Made by a program: the position numbers and the translations under genes. Shown one piece after another: positions 25,301 to 25,678 of a stretch of 25,678 nt of DNA. Each line of letters starts with the position of its first letter. The stretch's first letter is position 1. The notes beneath the pieces are model-generated. The model was not told the origin of the DNA, searched no databases, and was given only the letters and a program-made list of their open reading frames with translations. Location of the stretch: NCBI GenBank assembly GCA_900548975.1, contig URMS01000033.1, positions 1-25,678 of the forward strand. Direction: 5' to 3'. The stretch is from an uncultured Porphyromonadaceae bacterium. GTDB taxonomy: Bacteria > Bacteroidota > Bacteroidia > Bacteroidales > Muribaculaceae.

Positions 25301-25527
25301 CGCTCTTTCTTTATCACTTCCTCCACAAAATGAGGAGTGATAGGCAGGAAATATACACGGTCGGCAACACCTTCCGACGTCTGGATGGTGGCGATGTTCG
25401 GATTGATGAGCACTGATTCGATACCTTCTTCTCGCAAGGCTTTCAAGGCCTGGGATCCGGAGTAGTCAAATTCGCCTGCCTGGCCAATTTTCAGAGCACC
25501 CGATCCGAGCAATAACACTTTTTTCAT
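22324..25527 (-). CDS. carB: Carbamoyl-phosphate synthase large subunit
   Basis: This 1067-residue cytoplasmic enzyme makes carbamoyl phosphate from bicarbonate, ATP and ammonia supplied by the small subunit, for pyrimidine and arginine synthesis. The start at 25527 (MKKVLLLGSGALKIG) is chosen because it begins at the family's first strand; the open frame runs to 25671 but would include the promoter. Two ATP-grasp halves are visible, each beginning with the conserved GxxxIGxxxEFD-type motif (GSGALKIGQAGEFDYSGSQ, then GSGAYRIGSSVEFDW). The first half also has EINARLSRSSALASKA. A methylglyoxal-synthase-like allosteric domain ends the protein (from about VLVSSGDARAKVD). The length is close to the 1073 residues of E. 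coli CarB. Several segments are closer to eukaryotic CPS than to E. coli. carA is not within the window. Confidence 0.97.
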   Translation of the reverse strand: MKKVLLLGSGALKIGQAGEFDYSGSQALKALREEGIESVLINPNIATIQTSEGVADRVYFLPITPHFVEEVIKKERPDGILLAFGGQTALNCGTQLYLDGTLDKYGVKVLGTSVEAIMITEDRDLFVKKLNEIEVKTPVSQAVENLEDALAVAHRIGYPVMVRSGYALGGLGSGICNNDEEFLTHCESALAYSRQILVEESLKGWKEIEFEVIRDASDLCFTVVPMENFDPLGIHTGESIVVAPIVSLTPEQIKLLEDIATRVVRHIGIVGECNIQYAFNAETNDYRIIEINARLSRSSALASKASGYPLAFVAAKLALGYTLDQIGEPGTPYSAARAPQVDYMIVKIPRWDLSKFVGVDREIGSSMKSVGEIMSIGKSFEEIIQKGLRMIGQGMHGFVGNSDFHVDDIEKALTHPTDTRIFAIAQALQEGYTPERVAELTKIDIWFISRLDNIVRFADKLRKRGGTVEDLDRETLLEAKRLGFSDFQISRLVENPEGNMEADVLRVRARRKELDVTPRVRRITTVASEYPELTNYLYVTYGATENAIPYDFNARNNIIVLGSGAYRIGSSVEFDWCSVNAATTCRTLGYKAVMINYNPETVSTDYDMCDRLYFDELSFERVMDIIDLEVPRGVIVSVGGQIPNNLAMKLYRRHVPVLGTSPVSIDRAENRHKFSAMLDQLGIDQPRWKELTTEDEIHAFVEEVGFPVLIRPSYVLSGAAMNVCYDYEQMHGFLSQAAKVSKEYPVVVSEFLQNAKEIEFDAVARNGRIVEYAISEHVEYAGVHSGDATLVFPAQKIYMATARRIKRISARIAEALNISGPFNIQYLAKDNYVKVIECNLRASRSFPFVSKVLKKNFIETATRIMLGENPEVADSSTFDIDYIGVKASQFSFARLHKADPVLGVDMASTGEVGCLGRDFDEALLNAMISVGHHVPAKGVLVSSGDARAKVDMLEACRLLASRDYTIYATPGTAAFLASNGVKATQVCWPDEEGQSVLDVIGDHTVDLVINIPKNHTKRELTNGYRIRRHAIDHNTPLLTNARLALAYVKAFVSRPVEEIAITPWQEY

Positions 25528-25572
25528 CGTTCTTGAAATATGTGGAAAATGAATTCGGTTGGAGAGGTGCTG

Positions 25573-25580
25573 CAAAATTA
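25573..25580 (-). promoter_or_regulatory. -7 element of carB
   Basis: On the minus strand this is TAATTTTG, a perfect TAnnTTTG element; a TTCG about 19 bases further upstream is a poor -33 box. The transcript would start near 25567 with about 40 bases of leader before the ATG at 25527. Confidence 0.65.
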
Positions 25581-25626
25581 CGAAATTGTCCGCACTTGAC
25601 GAAATACCGCTTACGCTTTTAGTGGT

Positions 25627-25640
25627 CGTACATTTGTACG
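25627..25640. promoter_or_regulatory. Dyad upstream of the carB promoter
   Basis: CGTACA (25627-25632) and TGTACG (25635-25640) are perfect inverted arms around two bases. It lies about 47 bases upstream of the carB -7 element, a position suited to a regulator site. No known operator was recognised, and a single 6-base dyad may be chance. Confidence 0.3.
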
Positions 25641-25678
25641 GATAAATGTTTTTGAATAATTTTATCTTCAAATATCAG

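Noticed and set aside
22111..25416. A 1101-codon open frame on the plus strand, opposite carB
   Set aside because: It covers nearly all of carB in antisense and also part of the barrel gene. Its product has no recognisable domain, and carB is unmistakable. Long antisense frames are expected from the codon bias of GC-rich genes.

Overview
The window looks like a chromosomal segment from a member of the Bacteroidota, most likely Bacteroidales and perhaps Muribaculaceae-like. The phylum call rests on seen features: a C-terminal type IX secretion sorting domain, repeated promoter elements of the TTTG / TAnnTTTG type, and few Shine-Dalgarno sequences. The family-level guess is inference only. Most genes are GC-rich (about 60-70% in lines I counted), and a few stretches are clearly poorer in GC.

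Region by region. Positions 1-2500 hold a LolD/MacB-type ABC ATPase and a TolC-family outer-membrane factor, the tail of an efflux operon that begins outside the window, bracketed by short AT-rich repeats. A second, diverged copy of the last 14 TolC codons lies just behind the gene. Positions 2619-9156 hold a two-gene secreted unit: a 1403-residue subtilisin-like protease with a textbook dockerin and a type IX sorting domain, then a 774-residue protein whose three repeated sandwich domains look cohesin-like. A strong terminator closes it. Positions 9256-11819 encode an NtrC-type sigma-54 activator and an NtrY-like histidine kinase whose genes overlap. Positions 11912-13943 hold a lower-GC AAA ATPase / RloB pair resembling RloAB/AbiL defence systems, with its own promoter. 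An AI-2E family permease (minus) and an MFS transporter (plus) follow, sharing one divergent promoter region.

Positions 16832-19050 encode Pta and AckA, which convert acetyl-CoA to acetate with ATP formation. A bidirectional terminator separates them from a small membrane protein on the minus strand. Positions 19786-22289 hold an AspT/YidE-type permease overlapping an outer-membrane barrel gene by four bases. The window ends with a eukaryote-like carbamoyl-phosphate synthase large subunit (carB, minus).

The most interesting candidate system is the protease and its neighbour: a dockerin-bearing enzyme beside a multi-cohesin-like secreted protein suggests a small surface proteolytic complex. 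The best candidate transferred cassette is the RloAB-like pair. No tRNA, rRNA, CRISPR array or insertion sequence was recognised. No gene-free stretch exceeds 300 bases; the longest (2370-2618) holds a repeat, a gene remnant and a promoter.
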